From positions 1 to 64,000 of the forward strand of contig NZ_JAHXYW010000019.1 in assembly GCF_019969725.1 (NCBI RefSeq): 64,000 nt of DNA, read 5' to 3'. Source of the stretch: Neobacillus bataviensis (lineage in GTDB: Bacteria > Bacillota > Bacilli > Bacillales_B > DSM-18226). Position numbers and translations under genes: made by a program. Under the pieces are notes generated by a model. It did not search any database. It saw only the letters and a list, made by a program, of their open reading frames with translations, and was not told where the DNA came from. Below, in pieces: positions 8,241-17,664 of this stretch (position 1 is its first letter; each line of letters opens with the position of its first letter).

Positions 8241-8732
8241 AAGCTTGAACCCTGTTACATTTTTAATAGGATTTTCCTGATTAGAACCATTTCCCATATA
8301 AACATGAACAGGACCGTCAAGGGATAATGGTTTGCCGTTATTAGAAAAGCCCAGTATTAACTCATAGGCCTCATCCAAGGGAAACTCATAATCCTTGTCG
8401 GAACATTGCACGACAAGAGTACTAGCATCATCGGCTGGTTCCGCATTTTGCAAAAATGGCTTAATAGGAATTCCAAAGGTGCCAGTCAAAACTTTTACTT
8501 TTTCAAAGCTCTTCTCTGTCTTTAAAGTGGGCGGATAGATTGCTCCTTCAGTAATCTCACGATCCCAATGCTTAGAGACAGCCTTTGTATACTCCTCCAA
8601 TGCATTCACATTCTCTTTTTCCTTCGAAAAATACGTGGTTAAATCAACGCGGCGGTCGTCGAAAATCCAGACACCTGGATCAAGAGTTATCGTATATTTC
8701 ACTTTTCCTGTAATCATCATAATATTTTCCAT
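8235..8732 (-). CDS. ylaL: YlaL-like protein
   Basis: This 165-residue soluble protein has the size and place of YlaL (between ylaK and ylaN). Some databases label such proteins peptidyl-prolyl isomerase, but I see no PPIase motif, so I give no enzymatic role. Visible features are a beta-rich N-terminal part (KVKYTITLDPGVWIFDDRRVDL) and a C-terminal half with short acidic segments. ATG at 8732 follows AGGGGGT with 7-nt spacing. The counterpart of ylaM (glutaminase) is absent. Confidence 0.65.
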   Translation of the reverse strand: MENIMMITGKVKYTITLDPGVWIFDDRRVDLTTYFSKEKENVNALEEYTKAVSKHWDREITEGAIYPPTLKTEKSFEKVKVLTGTFGIPIKPFLQNAEPADDASTLVVQCSDKDYEFPLDEAYELILGFSNNGKPLSLDGPVHVYMGNGSNQENPIKNVTGFKLK

Positions 8733-8886
8733 AGTTTTACCCCCTAAAGTTCACAATAATAAGTATAGCTTTTTTTAAAAGGAATGTCATAATCCATGCA
8801 GTAAACCTTATTGTTCTTGCAATTTTTGATAGTAAAAGGTAAAATTTATAGATAAGTTGAATAATCGCTCTGAAATGGGGGGATGA

Positions 8887-9171
8887 ATGTTGGCGTCTGA
8901 AATGATCGTGAATCACCAGGAAAAAGCCTTTGCTTTATTGCAGGCTGACGCTGAAAAAATTTTAAAGCTTATCAAAGTGCAAATGGACAATCTCACGGCC
9001 CCTCAATGTCCTCTTTATGAAGAGGTGTTGGATACGCAAATGTTTGGCCTTTCAAGAGAAATAGACTTTGCTGTTCGATTAGGCTTAATAGATGGTAAAG
9101 ATGGAAAGGCGATATTAGATAAATTAGAAAGAGAATTATCCGCCTTGCATGACGCATCTTTAAGAAAATAA
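8887..9171 (+). CDS. ylaN: YlaN family protein (UPF0358)
   Basis: A 94-residue helical protein that matches YlaN closely in length and wording ([33 protein letters not shown]). In B. subtilis and S. aureus YlaN is needed for growth unless iron is supplied, and it acts with the iron regulator Fur. It starts with ATG at 8887 behind GGGGGGATGA. A terminator follows at 9182-9215, so it is monocistronic. Confidence 0.92.
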   Translation: MLASEMIVNHQEKAFALLQADAEKILKLIKVQMDNLTAPQCPLYEEVLDTQMFGLSREIDFAVRLGLIDGKDGKAILDKLERELSALHDASLRK

Positions 9172-9181
9172 ACGTCATTAA

Positions 9182-9215
9182 CTCAAACAATGGAATGTAA
9201 TTGTTTGGGTTTTTT
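9182..9215 (+). terminator. Intrinsic terminator after ylaN
   Basis: CTCAAACAAT (9182-9191) pairs with ATTGTTTGGG (9200-9209, one wobble), followed by TTTTTT. Confidence 0.8.
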
Positions 9216-9344
9216 GTTAATTAACTTATTCAGAATATTCTCTATTGAATGAATATCTTAACGGTAACATTTCCTCAAGTAATGAACAGCAGAATCCATT
9301 ATAATAATACATGAAAATTATTTTTGAAAATGAGGAAATAAAAA

Positions 9345-10553
9345 ATGGTTAAAAAAATATTAAAATCCTATGATTATACATTAATAATTGCCATAATCCT
9401 ATTATGTGCTTTTGGCCTGGTAATGATTTATAGTGCCAGTATGGCGTATGCTGTCCAAAGATATGAAGTTGCCAGCGATTTTTTCTATCAAAGACAAAAA
9501 ATATTTTTGCTAGGTTTTGCTTTGATCTTTATCGTTTCAGCTATTATTCCATATAAAATGATGCAGTTTACTAAATGGTTTCAGGTCCCAATGGTATTTG
9601 CATCAATTATTATTTTGCTTGGTTTATTCGTTTTTGGACAAACAAAGAATAATGCACAGAGCTGGTATCAAATAGGCAATTTTTTATTTCAACCCGCCGA
9701 GTTTGTAAAGCTGGCTGTGATTATTTATTTAGCGTCTGTTTATGCAAAAAAGCAAGCCTATATCAATCAATTTAATAAGGGTGTCCTGCCTCCCTTGGTA
9801 TATTTGTTTGTAGTATGTTTTCTTATTATTATTCAGCCAGACTTTGGTACGGCATTCATCATCGCCCTTATTGCAGCTACTATCATTTTATCCTCTGGGA
9901 TGAATCCAAAAAGTATTGCTAAATTAGTAATATCGGCACTAATCATTCTTATCCCGGTAATAATAGTCTTATGGGCAACTGGAAAGTTATTTTCTGCGGA
10001 GCAAATGAGCCGTTTTCACGTTCTAAAAAATCCCTTTGCTGATGCCCAAGATGCTGGTTTTCATTTGGCAAACTCGTACATAGCCATTGGCTCTGGAGGG
10101 GTTAATGGACTTGGTTTAGGAAAAAGTATTCAAAAACTTGGCTATTTGCCTGAATCACATACAGACTTTATTATGGCTATTATTGCAGAAGAACTAGGAA
10201 TTTGGGGTGTGGGCTTCGTCATTCTTTTATTGGCTTATGTTGTATTAAGAGGAATTTATATAGGTGTACAATGTAAAGACCCATTTGGAAGTCTGCTTGC
10301 AATTGGGATATCAAGCATGATTGGAATCCAAACCTTTATCAATTTAGCTGGTGTATCAGGAATTATTCCACTAACTGGTGTACCGCTGCCATATATTAGC
10401 TACGGTGGTTCATCCCTATTAATGCTTGCTGCTGCAACTGGAATTCTTGTTAATGTTTCGATGTTTGTCAAATATGAGAAAAAATATAAAAATAATCAGG
10501 AACAAATTGAAAAAAAACAACAGAATCGTGATGGAAATGTTTTTTATCTGTAA
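9345..10553 (+). CDS. ftsW: SEDS peptidoglycan polymerase FtsW
   Basis: A 402-residue SEDS-family protein with about ten membrane segments; FtsW polymerises lipid II into glycan strands at the division septum with a partner class B PBP (here PBP2B). Signature stretches include FQPAEFVKLAVIIYLA, QPDFGTAFIIALI, SHTDFIMAIIAEELG and LPYISYGGSSLLMLA. In B. subtilis ftsW sits between ylaN and pycA, as here, which separates it from the sporulation homologue spoVE at 56345. A TATAAT at 9300-9305 is a probable -10. A terminator follows. Confidence 0.93.
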   Translation: MVKKILKSYDYTLIIAIILLCAFGLVMIYSASMAYAVQRYEVASDFFYQRQKIFLLGFALIFIVSAIIPYKMMQFTKWFQVPMVFASIIILLGLFVFGQTKNNAQSWYQIGNFLFQPAEFVKLAVIIYLASVYAKKQAYINQFNKGVLPPLVYLFVVCFLIIIQPDFGTAFIIALIAATIILSSGMNPKSIAKLVISALIILIPVIIVLWATGKLFSAEQMSRFHVLKNPFADAQDAGFHLANSYIAIGSGGVNGLGLGKSIQKLGYLPESHTDFIMAIIAEELGIWGVGFVILLLAYVVLRGIYIGVQCKDPFGSLLAIGISSMIGIQTFINLAGVSGIIPLTGVPLPYISYGGSSLLMLAAATGILVNVSMFVKYEKKYKNNQEQIEKKQQNRDGNVFYL

Positions 10554-10555
10554 TC

Positions 10556-10590
10556 AAAACGCGGGGGCCTTTTAAGATCCTCGCGTTTTT
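10556..10590 (+). terminator. Intrinsic terminator between ftsW and pyc
   Basis: AAAACGCGGGG (from 10557) pairs with CCTCGCGTTTT (to 10589) including one G-T wobble, ending in a T run. Confidence 0.8.
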
Positions 10591-10619
10591 GAAAATACAT
10601 AGAATTTGAGGTGCTACTA

Positions 10620-13600
10620 GTGACTAGACAAATCAATAAAGTGTTGGTTGCCAACAGGGGAGAAATAGCGATTAGGGTTTTTCGCGCTTGCACAGAACTG
10701 AATATTCGGACTGTTGCGATTTATTCCAAGGAAGATTCTGGAGCCTATCATCGTTATAAGGCAGATGAAGCTTATTTAGTTGGGGAAGGCAAAAAACCAA
10801 TTGACGCCTATTTGGATATTAATGGTATTATTGCTATTGCTAAAAAAAGCGGAGCCAATGCCATCCATCCGGGATATGGATTTTTGTCTGAAAATATTCA
10901 TTTTGCGAAAAGATGTGAAGATGAAGGGATTATTTTTATTGGCCCGACCTCGAAACACCTTGATATGTTTGGAGATAAGGTTAAAGCAAGACAGCAGGCA
11001 GAGTTGGCGGATATTCCCGTTATTCCTGGAAGTGATGGTCCTGTAAATAATCTTGCCGAAGTAGAGGATTTTACAGAGAAGCATGGATACCCGATCATTA
11101 TTAAAGCTTCACTTGGCGGTGGGGGCCGTGGGATGAGAATCGTCAGAAGCCGTGAAGAGGTTAAGGAAGCATTTAACCGTGCGAAGTCTGAAGCGAAAGC
11201 AGCATTTGGGAATGACGAAGTATATGTGGAAAAGCTTATTGAAAAGCCAAAACATATTGAGGTGCAAATCATCGGTGACAAGCAGGGGAATATAGTCCAT
11301 TTGTTTGACAGGGATTGCTCTGTACAAAGGCGGCACCAAAAAGTAGTCGAGGTTGCTCCAAGTGTCTCCATTTCTAATGAATTGAGGGGCAGGATATGTG
11401 ATGCAGCAGTAAAATTAATGAAAAATGTATCCTACCTAAATGCTGGTACTGTTGAATTTCTTGTCGCTGGAAATGACTTTTATTTTATTGAGGTAAACCC
11501 GAGAGTACAAGTTGAACATACCGTAACGGAAATGGTAACAGGAATTGATATCGTGCAAACCCAGGTTTTAGTTTCTGAAGGTCATGACCTTCATGGTCCG
11601 ATTATTGGGATTCCTGAGCAGAATAAAATCCAGCTGAATGGATACGCCATTCAGTCACGTGTTACCACAGAAGATCCCCTAAATAATTTTATGCCAGATA
11701 CAGGAAGAATAATGGCTTATCGCTCTGGCGGAGGATTTGGGGTAAGGCTGGATGCTGGAAATGGTTTTCAAGGTGCGGTGATTACACCATATTATGATTC
11801 ATTGCTTGTTAAGCTCTCAACATGGGCATTATCTTTTGAACAAGCTGCTTCCAAAATGGTTCGAAATTTACAGGAATTTAGAATAAGAGGAATTAAAACA
11901 AATATTCCTTTTTTAGAAAATGTCGTCAAACATGAGAAGTTTAGAAATGGTGAATATGATACGTCTTTTATTGACACAACCCCTGAGCTGTTTATGTTTC
12001 CCGTACGTAAAGACCGTGGAACCAAAATGCTTAGTTATATTGGAACAGTTACCGTAAATGGCTTTCCTGGCATTGAAAAAAAGAAAAGACCTGTATTATC
12101 AAAGCCAAGAATTCCAGCCTTACCATATGACATGCCATACCAAGAAGGAACGAAGCAAATACTAGATAAGTATGGTGCTGAAGGACTGATTGATTGGGTT
12201 AAAAGTCAAAAGCAAGTCTTATTAACGGACACGACATTCAGGGACGCTCATCAATCCTTATTAGCGACTCGTATGAGGACAACAGATATTGTTCACATTG
12301 CCGAACCTGCAGCAAAACTTTTACCAGAGTTATTTTCTTTTGAAATGTGGGGAGGTGCCACATTTGATGTGGCCTATCGTTTCTTAAAAGAGGATCCTTG
12401 GAATCGTTTATTAACATTACGTGAAAAAATTCCAAATGTTTTGTTTCAGATGTTGATACGCGGTGCGAATGCCGTCGGCTATAAAAACTACCCTGATAAT
12501 TTAATTAAAGAGTTTGTTCAGCAATCGGCTTCTGCCGGAATTGATGTGTTTCGAATTTTCGACAGCTTAAACTGGGTAAAGGGAATGGAAACGGCCATTG
12601 ATGCCGTTAGACAAACAGGAAAAATTGCGGAGGCATCCATTTGTTACACCGGTGATATTTTGGACCCAACAAGAACCAAATATAATCTAGCCTATTATAA
12701 AACATTGGCTAAAGAACTTGAGAAACAAGGGGCTCATATTTTAGGAATAAAGGATATGGCAGGCTTATTGAAGCCGGAAGCAGCCTATAGGCTAGTATCT
12801 GAATTAAAAGAAGCGGTTGATATTCCAATCCATCTCCACACACATGATACCAGTGGAAACGGAATTTTCACTTATGCACGTGCCATAGCTGGTGGTGTAG
12901 ATATCGTGGATACGGCACTAAGTACAATGGCGGGCTTAACCTCCCAGCCAAGTGCTAATTCTTTACATTACGCTCTAGAAGGGTCAAACAGGAAACCGGC
13001 CGTTAATATCGCTGCACTTGAAAAGTTATCCTATTACTGGGAGGATGTCCGTAAGTATTATCAGGATTTTGAAAGTGGGATATTATCACCGCATTCCGAG
13101 GTTTATCAGCATGAGATGCCTGGGGGACAATACAGTAATCTTCAGCAGCAGGCAAAAGCAGTCGGGCTGGGAGAACAGTGGGATGAAGTTAAAGATATGT
13201 ACTCCCGTGTAAATAAGATGTTTGGAGACATTGTTAAGGTTACCCCTTCCTCAAAGGTAGTCGGCGATATGGCATTATTCATGGTGCAAAATGAGCTGTC
13301 AGAGGAGGATGTGTTACAAAAGGGACAGTCACTTGATTTTCCTGATTCTGTTATTGAATTATTTGAGGGATATCTTGGACAGCCTCATGGAGGTTTTCCT
13401 GAGGAACTACAAAAAGTGATTTTAAAAGGAAAAAAACCATTAGAGGTCAGACCGGGAGAGCTGTTAGAATCCATTGATTTTGAACAGCTAAAGAAAGAGT
13501 TATATCAAGAACTTGGCAGACAGGTTACTACCTTTGAAATTATCTCCTATGCACTGTATCCTAAGGTATTTCTGGAATATATCAAGACGGTTGAACAATT

Positions 13601-14063
13601 CGGAGATATTTCAGTACTCGACACCCCAACATTTTTATATGGAATGCGATTGGGTGAAGAAATAGAAGTAGAGATCGAGACAGGAAAAACACTGATTGTA
13701 AAGCTTGTCTCAATAGGTCAGGCCCAAGCTGATGGAACAAGAATTGTGTATTTTGAATTAAATGGACAGTCTCGTGAAGTGGTTATTAAAGATGAAAGTA
13801 TTAAAGCCACGGTATTATCCAGGTTAAAAGCTGATCCAAAAAATGAACTCCATCTTTCGGCCTCGATGCCAGGAACAGTTATTAAGGTACTGGTAGAGAA
13901 AGGGGAAAGGGTAGAACGCGGTGATCATTTAATGATTACAGAAGCGATGAAAATGGAAACTACCGTTCAAGCACCATTTACAGGGGTAATTAAGGACATC
14001 TATGTAGTAAATGGAGATGCTATTCAGACGGGGGATTTATTGCTTGAATTAAATAAGGCTTAA
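10620..14063 (+). CDS. pycA: Pyruvate carboxylase
   Basis: At 1147 residues this is full-length PycA, the biotin enzyme that makes oxaloacetate from pyruvate, bicarbonate and ATP. Domain order: biotin carboxylase (KVLVANRGEIAIRVF, GGGGRGMR, DCSVQRRHQK, EVNPRVQVEHT), the carboxyltransferase TIM barrel starting near residue 525 (TDTTFRDAHQSLLATR), the PYC/OADA region, and a C-terminal biotinyl domain with EAMKMET. The start was set at GTG 10620 because GAGGTG at 10609-10614 lies 5 nt upstream and overlaps an earlier in-frame GTG. It ends in a strong terminator shared with convergent ctaA. Confidence 0.97.
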   Translation: MTRQINKVLVANRGEIAIRVFRACTELNIRTVAIYSKEDSGAYHRYKADEAYLVGEGKKPIDAYLDINGIIAIAKKSGANAIHPGYGFLSENIHFAKRCEDEGIIFIGPTSKHLDMFGDKVKARQQAELADIPVIPGSDGPVNNLAEVEDFTEKHGYPIIIKASLGGGGRGMRIVRSREEVKEAFNRAKSEAKAAFGNDEVYVEKLIEKPKHIEVQIIGDKQGNIVHLFDRDCSVQRRHQKVVEVAPSVSISNELRGRICDAAVKLMKNVSYLNAGTVEFLVAGNDFYFIEVNPRVQVEHTVTEMVTGIDIVQTQVLVSEGHDLHGPIIGIPEQNKIQLNGYAIQSRVTTEDPLNNFMPDTGRIMAYRSGGGFGVRLDAGNGFQGAVITPYYDSLLVKLSTWALSFEQAASKMVRNLQEFRIRGIKTNIPFLENVVKHEKFRNGEYDTSFIDTTPELFMFPVRKDRGTKMLSYIGTVTVNGFPGIEKKKRPVLSKPRIPALPYDMPYQEGTKQILDKYGAEGLIDWVKSQKQVLLTDTTFRDAHQSLLATRMRTTDIVHIAEPAAKLLPELFSFEMWGGATFDVAYRFLKEDPWNRLLTLREKIPNVLFQMLIRGANAVGYKNYPDNLIKEFVQQSASAGIDVFRIFDSLNWVKGMETAIDAVRQTGKIAEASICYTGDILDPTRTKYNLAYYKTLAKELEKQGAHILGIKDMAGLLKPEAAYRLVSELKEAVDIPIHLHTHDTSGNGIFTYARAIAGGVDIVDTALSTMAGLTSQPSANSLHYALEGSNRKPAVNIAALEKLSYYWEDVRKYYQDFESGILSPHSEVYQHEMPGGQYSNLQQQAKAVGLGEQWDEVKDMYSRVNKMFGDIVKVTPSSKVVGDMALFMVQNELSEEDVLQKGQSLDFPDSVIELFEGYLGQPHGGFPEELQKVILKGKKPLEVRPGELLESIDFEQLKKELYQELGRQVTTFEIISYALYPKVFLEYIKTVEQFGDISVLDTPTFLYGMRLGEEIEVEIETGKTLIVKLVSIGQAQADGTRIVYFELNGQSREVVIKDESIKATVLSRLKADPKNELHLSASMPGTVIKVLVEKGERVERGDHLMITEAMKMETTVQAPFTGVIKDIYVVNGDAIQTGDLLLELNKA

Positions 14064-14100
14064 AAAAAGAGCTGCCGAAAAGATTTCGGCAGCTCTTTTT
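14064..14100. terminator. Bidirectional terminator between pycA and ctaA
   Basis: A perfect 17-bp stem joins 14064-14080 (AAAAAAGAGCTGCCGAAA region) to 14084-14100, with A and T runs at the two ends. Confidence 0.9.
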
Positions 14101-15004
14101 AGTGGTTCCTTTTTGTCCTCGAATATAAAAGGATAAAGTAACTTAAAACACCAAACAGGCATGTTATAAAGAAGGCATGCAGCAGAGCGATATATAGATT
14201 TAAGCTGGTAAAAATAATCAAAGCTCCTGCAATCACTTGTAAGCAGACAAGGATGAAGGCAATAATCCAGCCCCAATATAGAACTTTTTGGTTCTTATAA
14301 TGGCGAACGGCTAAAAGAGTAATATAGGCAATCCAGATAAAAATGATTCCTGCTGCAGCCCTATGTCCCATTTGCACCCATTCGTACATATTACTTGGAA
14401 GCGCTGGGGCGTCATTCAGGCACAATGGCCAATCCCGGCAAACAAGGCTTGATTTTGTATGGCGCACAAGAGCTCCGGAATAAATGACCAGATAACTATA
14501 AATAGATACCGCTACAATATGGAATCTCATTCGCTTATCAATTACCAGTTTTTCTGCTTCAAATTTTTTATCAACCTCAAAAATAAGCAAGGTTAATAAA
14601 AACACAGATGCGAACGAAATGAGCGAAATCCCAAAATGCAAGGCAAGCACAAAATCAGATTGGCCCCATTTCACAGCGGCAGCGCCAATTAAGCCCTGCA
14701 GAAGTAAAAAAAAGAATGAAAGTAAAGAAAGAAATTTTGTTTCCCTTATATCACCAATTTCCTTCCAGGACCAAATGGATAGAACTAACACCATAATTCC
14801 ACCAACACCTGAGACAAGCCTATGGGCTAGTTCAATGATTAATTTAGGAGATATTTCTAAAGGTAAAAACTTACCATGACATAAAGGCCAAGTGTGGCCG
14901 CATCCCATTCCAGAACCAGTTTTTGTAACTAAAGCCCCTCCAATTAATATAAAGATCATTACGATTGTAGTGGCTACAGCCAACCACTTCAAAGAGCGTC
15001 GCAA
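14099..15004 (-). CDS. ctaA: Heme A synthase CtaA
   Basis: CtaA oxidises heme O to heme A for the aa3 oxidase. The product (301 residues from TTG 15004) has about eight membrane segments, the early [21 protein letters not shown] stretch in two parts ([18 protein letters not shown]) and a second cysteine pair, CRDWPLC. AAGAGGTG ends 5 nt before TTG 15004, while the GTG at 15013 overlaps that site, so I prefer the TTG. It diverges from ctaB across a 504-bp gap, as in B. subtilis, where ResD drives both. Confidence 0.93.
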   Translation of the reverse strand: MRRSLKWLAVATTIVMIFILIGGALVTKTGSGMGCGHTWPLCHGKFLPLEISPKLIIELAHRLVSGVGGIMVLVLSIWSWKEIGDIRETKFLSLLSFFFLLLQGLIGAAAVKWGQSDFVLALHFGISLISFASVFLLTLLIFEVDKKFEAEKLVIDKRMRFHIVAVSIYSYLVIYSGALVRHTKSSLVCRDWPLCLNDAPALPSNMYEWVQMGHRAAAGIIFIWIAYITLLAVRHYKNQKVLYWGWIIAFILVCLQVIAGALIIFTSLNLYIALLHAFFITCLFGVLSYFILLYSRTKRNH

Positions 15005-15034
15005 AAAATTCACCTCTTAAAAAAGTTCAATCAT

Positions 15035-15063
15035 TTGTCAAAGAATTTCCTTGACAGTATAAT
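15035..15063 (+). promoter_or_regulatory. Strong sigma-A-like promoter pointing at ctaB
   Basis: TTGTCA (15035-15040), a 17-nt spacer and a perfect TATAAT (15058-15063) on the plus strand. A transcript from here would have a leader of roughly 440 nt before ctaB. Confidence 0.55.
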
Positions 15064-15508
15064 GAATGAAAAAAGTAGAAAGATTAAAAGTACCTATCCC
15101 ATCATAACGAATAAAAAGGAAAAAGAACAGAATTTCAGTCAAGATTTTTAAGGTAAATTTTTTAGTCAAAATATCCTAATAAATAATTTATATTTTACAC
15201 TATTATTATAGTGAAAAACGTTGAAACTCTATATGGAGTTTGTTAGAACTAGTATGGAGGATTGGAAAATACATATTATTTTTTAACTAGATTTTAAAAA
15301 ATGCAGTATAATAAGCAGTGAATAGCCATTGACACAAATTAGTCAAAAATTATTCAAAAAAAGTTCACAAAAATATCGCAAAGTGTGATTTAATATACAG
15401 AGAAAGTGTTGTTGAAATCACGGAAATTAATGGAAATAGAAAAATAAAAGTAGAATTGATACGCTTCTGTTAGTGAATATTGGTTATTAAGGATTAGGAG
15501 GAAAAAAT
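15064..15508. other. Long ctaA-ctaB intergenic region
   Basis: No gene of convincing length is seen. The stretch is AT-rich and holds two small hairpins: CACTAT...ATAGTG near 15199-15214 and AAACTC...GAGTTT near 15225-15242. Near 15360-15374 the minus strand reads TTTTTGTGAACTTTTT, which resembles the ResD box TTTGTGAAT. TTGACA at 15329-15334 is a possible -35, but its -10 is poor. The layout fits a multi-promoter, oxygen-responsive control region; this is inference from B. subtilis. Confidence 0.5.
15360..15374 (-). promoter_or_regulatory. Possible ResD-binding box upstream of ctaB
   Basis: The minus strand carries TTTGTGAAC within T runs, one base from the TTTGTGAAT motif described for ResD. 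A single short motif in AT-rich DNA is weak evidence alone; the adjacent ctaB/ctaC genes are known ResD targets in B. subtilis. Confidence 0.35.
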
Positions 15509-16447
15509 ATGTCCAACCCAAAGGCTTATGGAGATGCCACCCTTGAGAATGGTACTTCAAGCCTTCATGCTGATACAGAAAAAACTTCTGTTTGGAAAGA
15601 TTTTATGGCACTAATAAAAATTGGAATTGTGAATTCTAATCTTATTACCACCTTTTCGGGTTTATGGCTGGCACTGCATTTTTCAGGGCAAAGCTTTTTA
15701 AATAACCTTGATATTGTATTTTATACAGTAGCAGGTTCCTCACTCATTATTGCTGGTTCATGTGCAATTAATAATTACGTGGATCGGGATATTGACCATT
15801 TAATGGATAGAACAAAGGCTAGACCTACAGTAACAGGGAAGGTACTTCCGGTAAAAGTTCTTGGCTTGGGTATTTTACTTATTGGACTGGGAACACTGTT
15901 TTTATTCTTTACTACCTGGACTGCAACAGTAATTGGACTGCTTGGAGTTTTTAGTTATGTTTGCCTCTATACACTGTGGTCAAAACGCCAATTGGTATCG
16001 AACACAATAATCGGGAGTATTTCAGGAGCAGTTCCGCCATTAATTGGTTGGGCAGCAGTAGATGGAAATCTTGATCCAATGGCATGGGCCTTATTTGTCC
16101 TGATGTTTGTTTGGCAGCCGCCACACTTTTATGCACTTGCCATGAGAAGGGTTGAGGAGTACAGAGCAGCGGGAATTCCAATGCTTCCTGTGGTTAAAGG
16201 ATTTAAAACCACAAAAATTCATATTTTAATCTGGGTGGCGCTTTTGTTGCCAATCCCAATTTTTCTAACTAAATTAGGAATCCCATTTCTAATTCTAGCT
16301 ACCATACTAAATATTGGCTGGCTGGTGTTAGGGATTTATGGATATAGGATCAAAGATGACATAAAGTGGGCAAAACTAATGTTTGTTTATTCATTGCAAT
16401 ATTTAACTATTATTTTTGTGGCGATGGTTTTAGTTACATTAATTTAG
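15509..16447 (+). CDS. ctaB: Protoheme IX farnesyltransferase CtaB (heme O synthase)
   Basis: CtaB adds a farnesyl group to protoheme to give heme O, the substrate of CtaA. The 312-residue UbiA-family protein has about nine membrane segments after a soluble 35-residue start. The prenyl diphosphate motif [19 protein letters not shown] (residues 88-106) and the second conserved loop YTLWSKRQ are present. It starts with ATG behind TAGGAGGAAAA. ctaC begins 127 nt downstream without an obvious terminator, so the oxidase genes may be read from ctaB as well. Confidence 0.95.
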   Translation: MSNPKAYGDATLENGTSSLHADTEKTSVWKDFMALIKIGIVNSNLITTFSGLWLALHFSGQSFLNNLDIVFYTVAGSSLIIAGSCAINNYVDRDIDHLMDRTKARPTVTGKVLPVKVLGLGILLIGLGTLFLFFTTWTATVIGLLGVFSYVCLYTLWSKRQLVSNTIIGSISGAVPPLIGWAAVDGNLDPMAWALFVLMFVWQPPHFYALAMRRVEEYRAAGIPMLPVVKGFKTTKIHILIWVALLLPIPIFLTKLGIPFLILATILNIGWLVLGIYGYRIKDDIKWAKLMFVYSLQYLTIIFVAMVLVTLI

Positions 16448-16574
16448 TTTTGCTAAACGATTCTTTCCTGTGAACAATAGTACTTTTTATTGAATAGGGA
16501 AGAATCATCCTACATACTTCTTTGGTCAAAAAAAATTCAAGAATTTATAAGCGAAAGAGGGGTTTGATTAAGCT

Positions 16575-17633
16575 ATGAAAAGGCTTGCAAAGTGGCGTTT
16601 GATATCGTTGTTTGCGATTTTAGCGCTTGTACTCTCCGGATGTGGTGAACCGTACCTTTCTACGTTGAATCCTGCCGGTGAAGTTGCAGACATGCAATAT
16701 GATTTAATGAAGCTTAGTACATTGATAATGGTTGGAGTAATCATTGTAGTAATGGTTATTTTCGTCTTGGTTTTTATCCGTTTTAGAAGAAAAGACGAGA
16801 CAATTCCAAAACAGGTTGAAGGTAGTCACAAACTAGAAATTATTTGGACAGTTATTCCGATTCTCTTACTTTTAGTTCTCGCTGTTCCAACTGTGGCAGC
16901 TACATTTAAGCTTGCAGATGTATCTCCGATGGACAAGAAGAATTCAAAGGCACTCGTGGTAAACGTTCGTGCCCATTTATACTGGTGGGATTTTGAATAC
17001 CCAGGACAGAAAATTGTAACAAGTAATGAACTAGTTGTTCCTACAAATGAAAAAGTATATTTCAACTTAAAGTCAGCAGATGTTAAACACGCATTCTGGA
17101 TTCCAGCTGTTGGTGGAAAGATGGATGTCAATACTGAAAATGTCAATAAATTCTGGCTTGAGTTCGATGATAAAAAAGCAAACGATGCAGGAAATCTTTT
17201 CTATGGTAAATGTGCGGAGCTCTGTGGTCCATCCCATGCTTTGATGGACTTTAAAGTAAAAGCAATTAGCAAGGATAAGTTCGATGCTTGGGTAACGGCA
17301 ATGCAAGATGTAAAAGAACCGTTAAAAGCGTCAACTGCCGCAGCTTCAGAAGGACAAGAAATTTTTAATAAGAGCTGTATCGGCTGTCACGCCGTTACAC
17401 CTGCTAACAAAATGCCTGATACTGCACGAATCGCACCAAACTTATCAAACTTTGGTGACCGTTCTCGCGTAGCGGGTATAATGGAACATAATAAAGAAAA
17501 TGTGAAAAAGTGGATTGAAAATCCTGAAACGTATAAGCCAGGTAACTTGATGACTGGTAAATATGGTAACCTGTCCGATGATCAAATTGATGCATTAGCA
17601 GATTATTTAATGGGATTAAAGGTTCAGGAATAA
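16575..17633 (+). CDS. ctaC: Cytochrome c oxidase subunit II with cytochrome c domain (CtaC)
   Basis: A 352-residue lipoprotein subunit II of the caa3-type oxidase. The lipobox is LSGC (cysteine at residue 23), two membrane segments follow (about 46-68 and 91-112), then the CuA cupredoxin domain with CAELCGPSHALM (residues 213-224). A fused C-terminal cytochrome c domain carries the heme motif CIGCH near residue 273. The fusion means electrons come from membrane-bound cytochrome c, as in B. subtilis. ctaD follows 31 nt later. Confidence 0.96.
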   Translation: MKRLAKWRLISLFAILALVLSGCGEPYLSTLNPAGEVADMQYDLMKLSTLIMVGVIIVVMVIFVLVFIRFRRKDETIPKQVEGSHKLEIIWTVIPILLLLVLAVPTVAATFKLADVSPMDKKNSKALVVNVRAHLYWWDFEYPGQKIVTSNELVVPTNEKVYFNLKSADVKHAFWIPAVGGKMDVNTENVNKFWLEFDDKKANDAGNLFYGKCAELCGPSHALMDFKVKAISKDKFDAWVTAMQDVKEPLKASTAAASEGQEIFNKSCIGCHAVTPANKMPDTARIAPNLSNFGDRSRVAGIMEHNKENVKKWIENPETYKPGNLMTGKYGNLSDDQIDALADYLMGLKVQE

Positions 17634-17664
17634 AAGGGGAATTGGTTGAAAGGGAGGTAAAATT

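Noticed and set aside
8235..8732. Peptidyl-prolyl isomerase label for ylaL
   Set aside because: I see no FKBP, cyclophilin or parvulin motif; the label in databases appears unsupported by the sequence.
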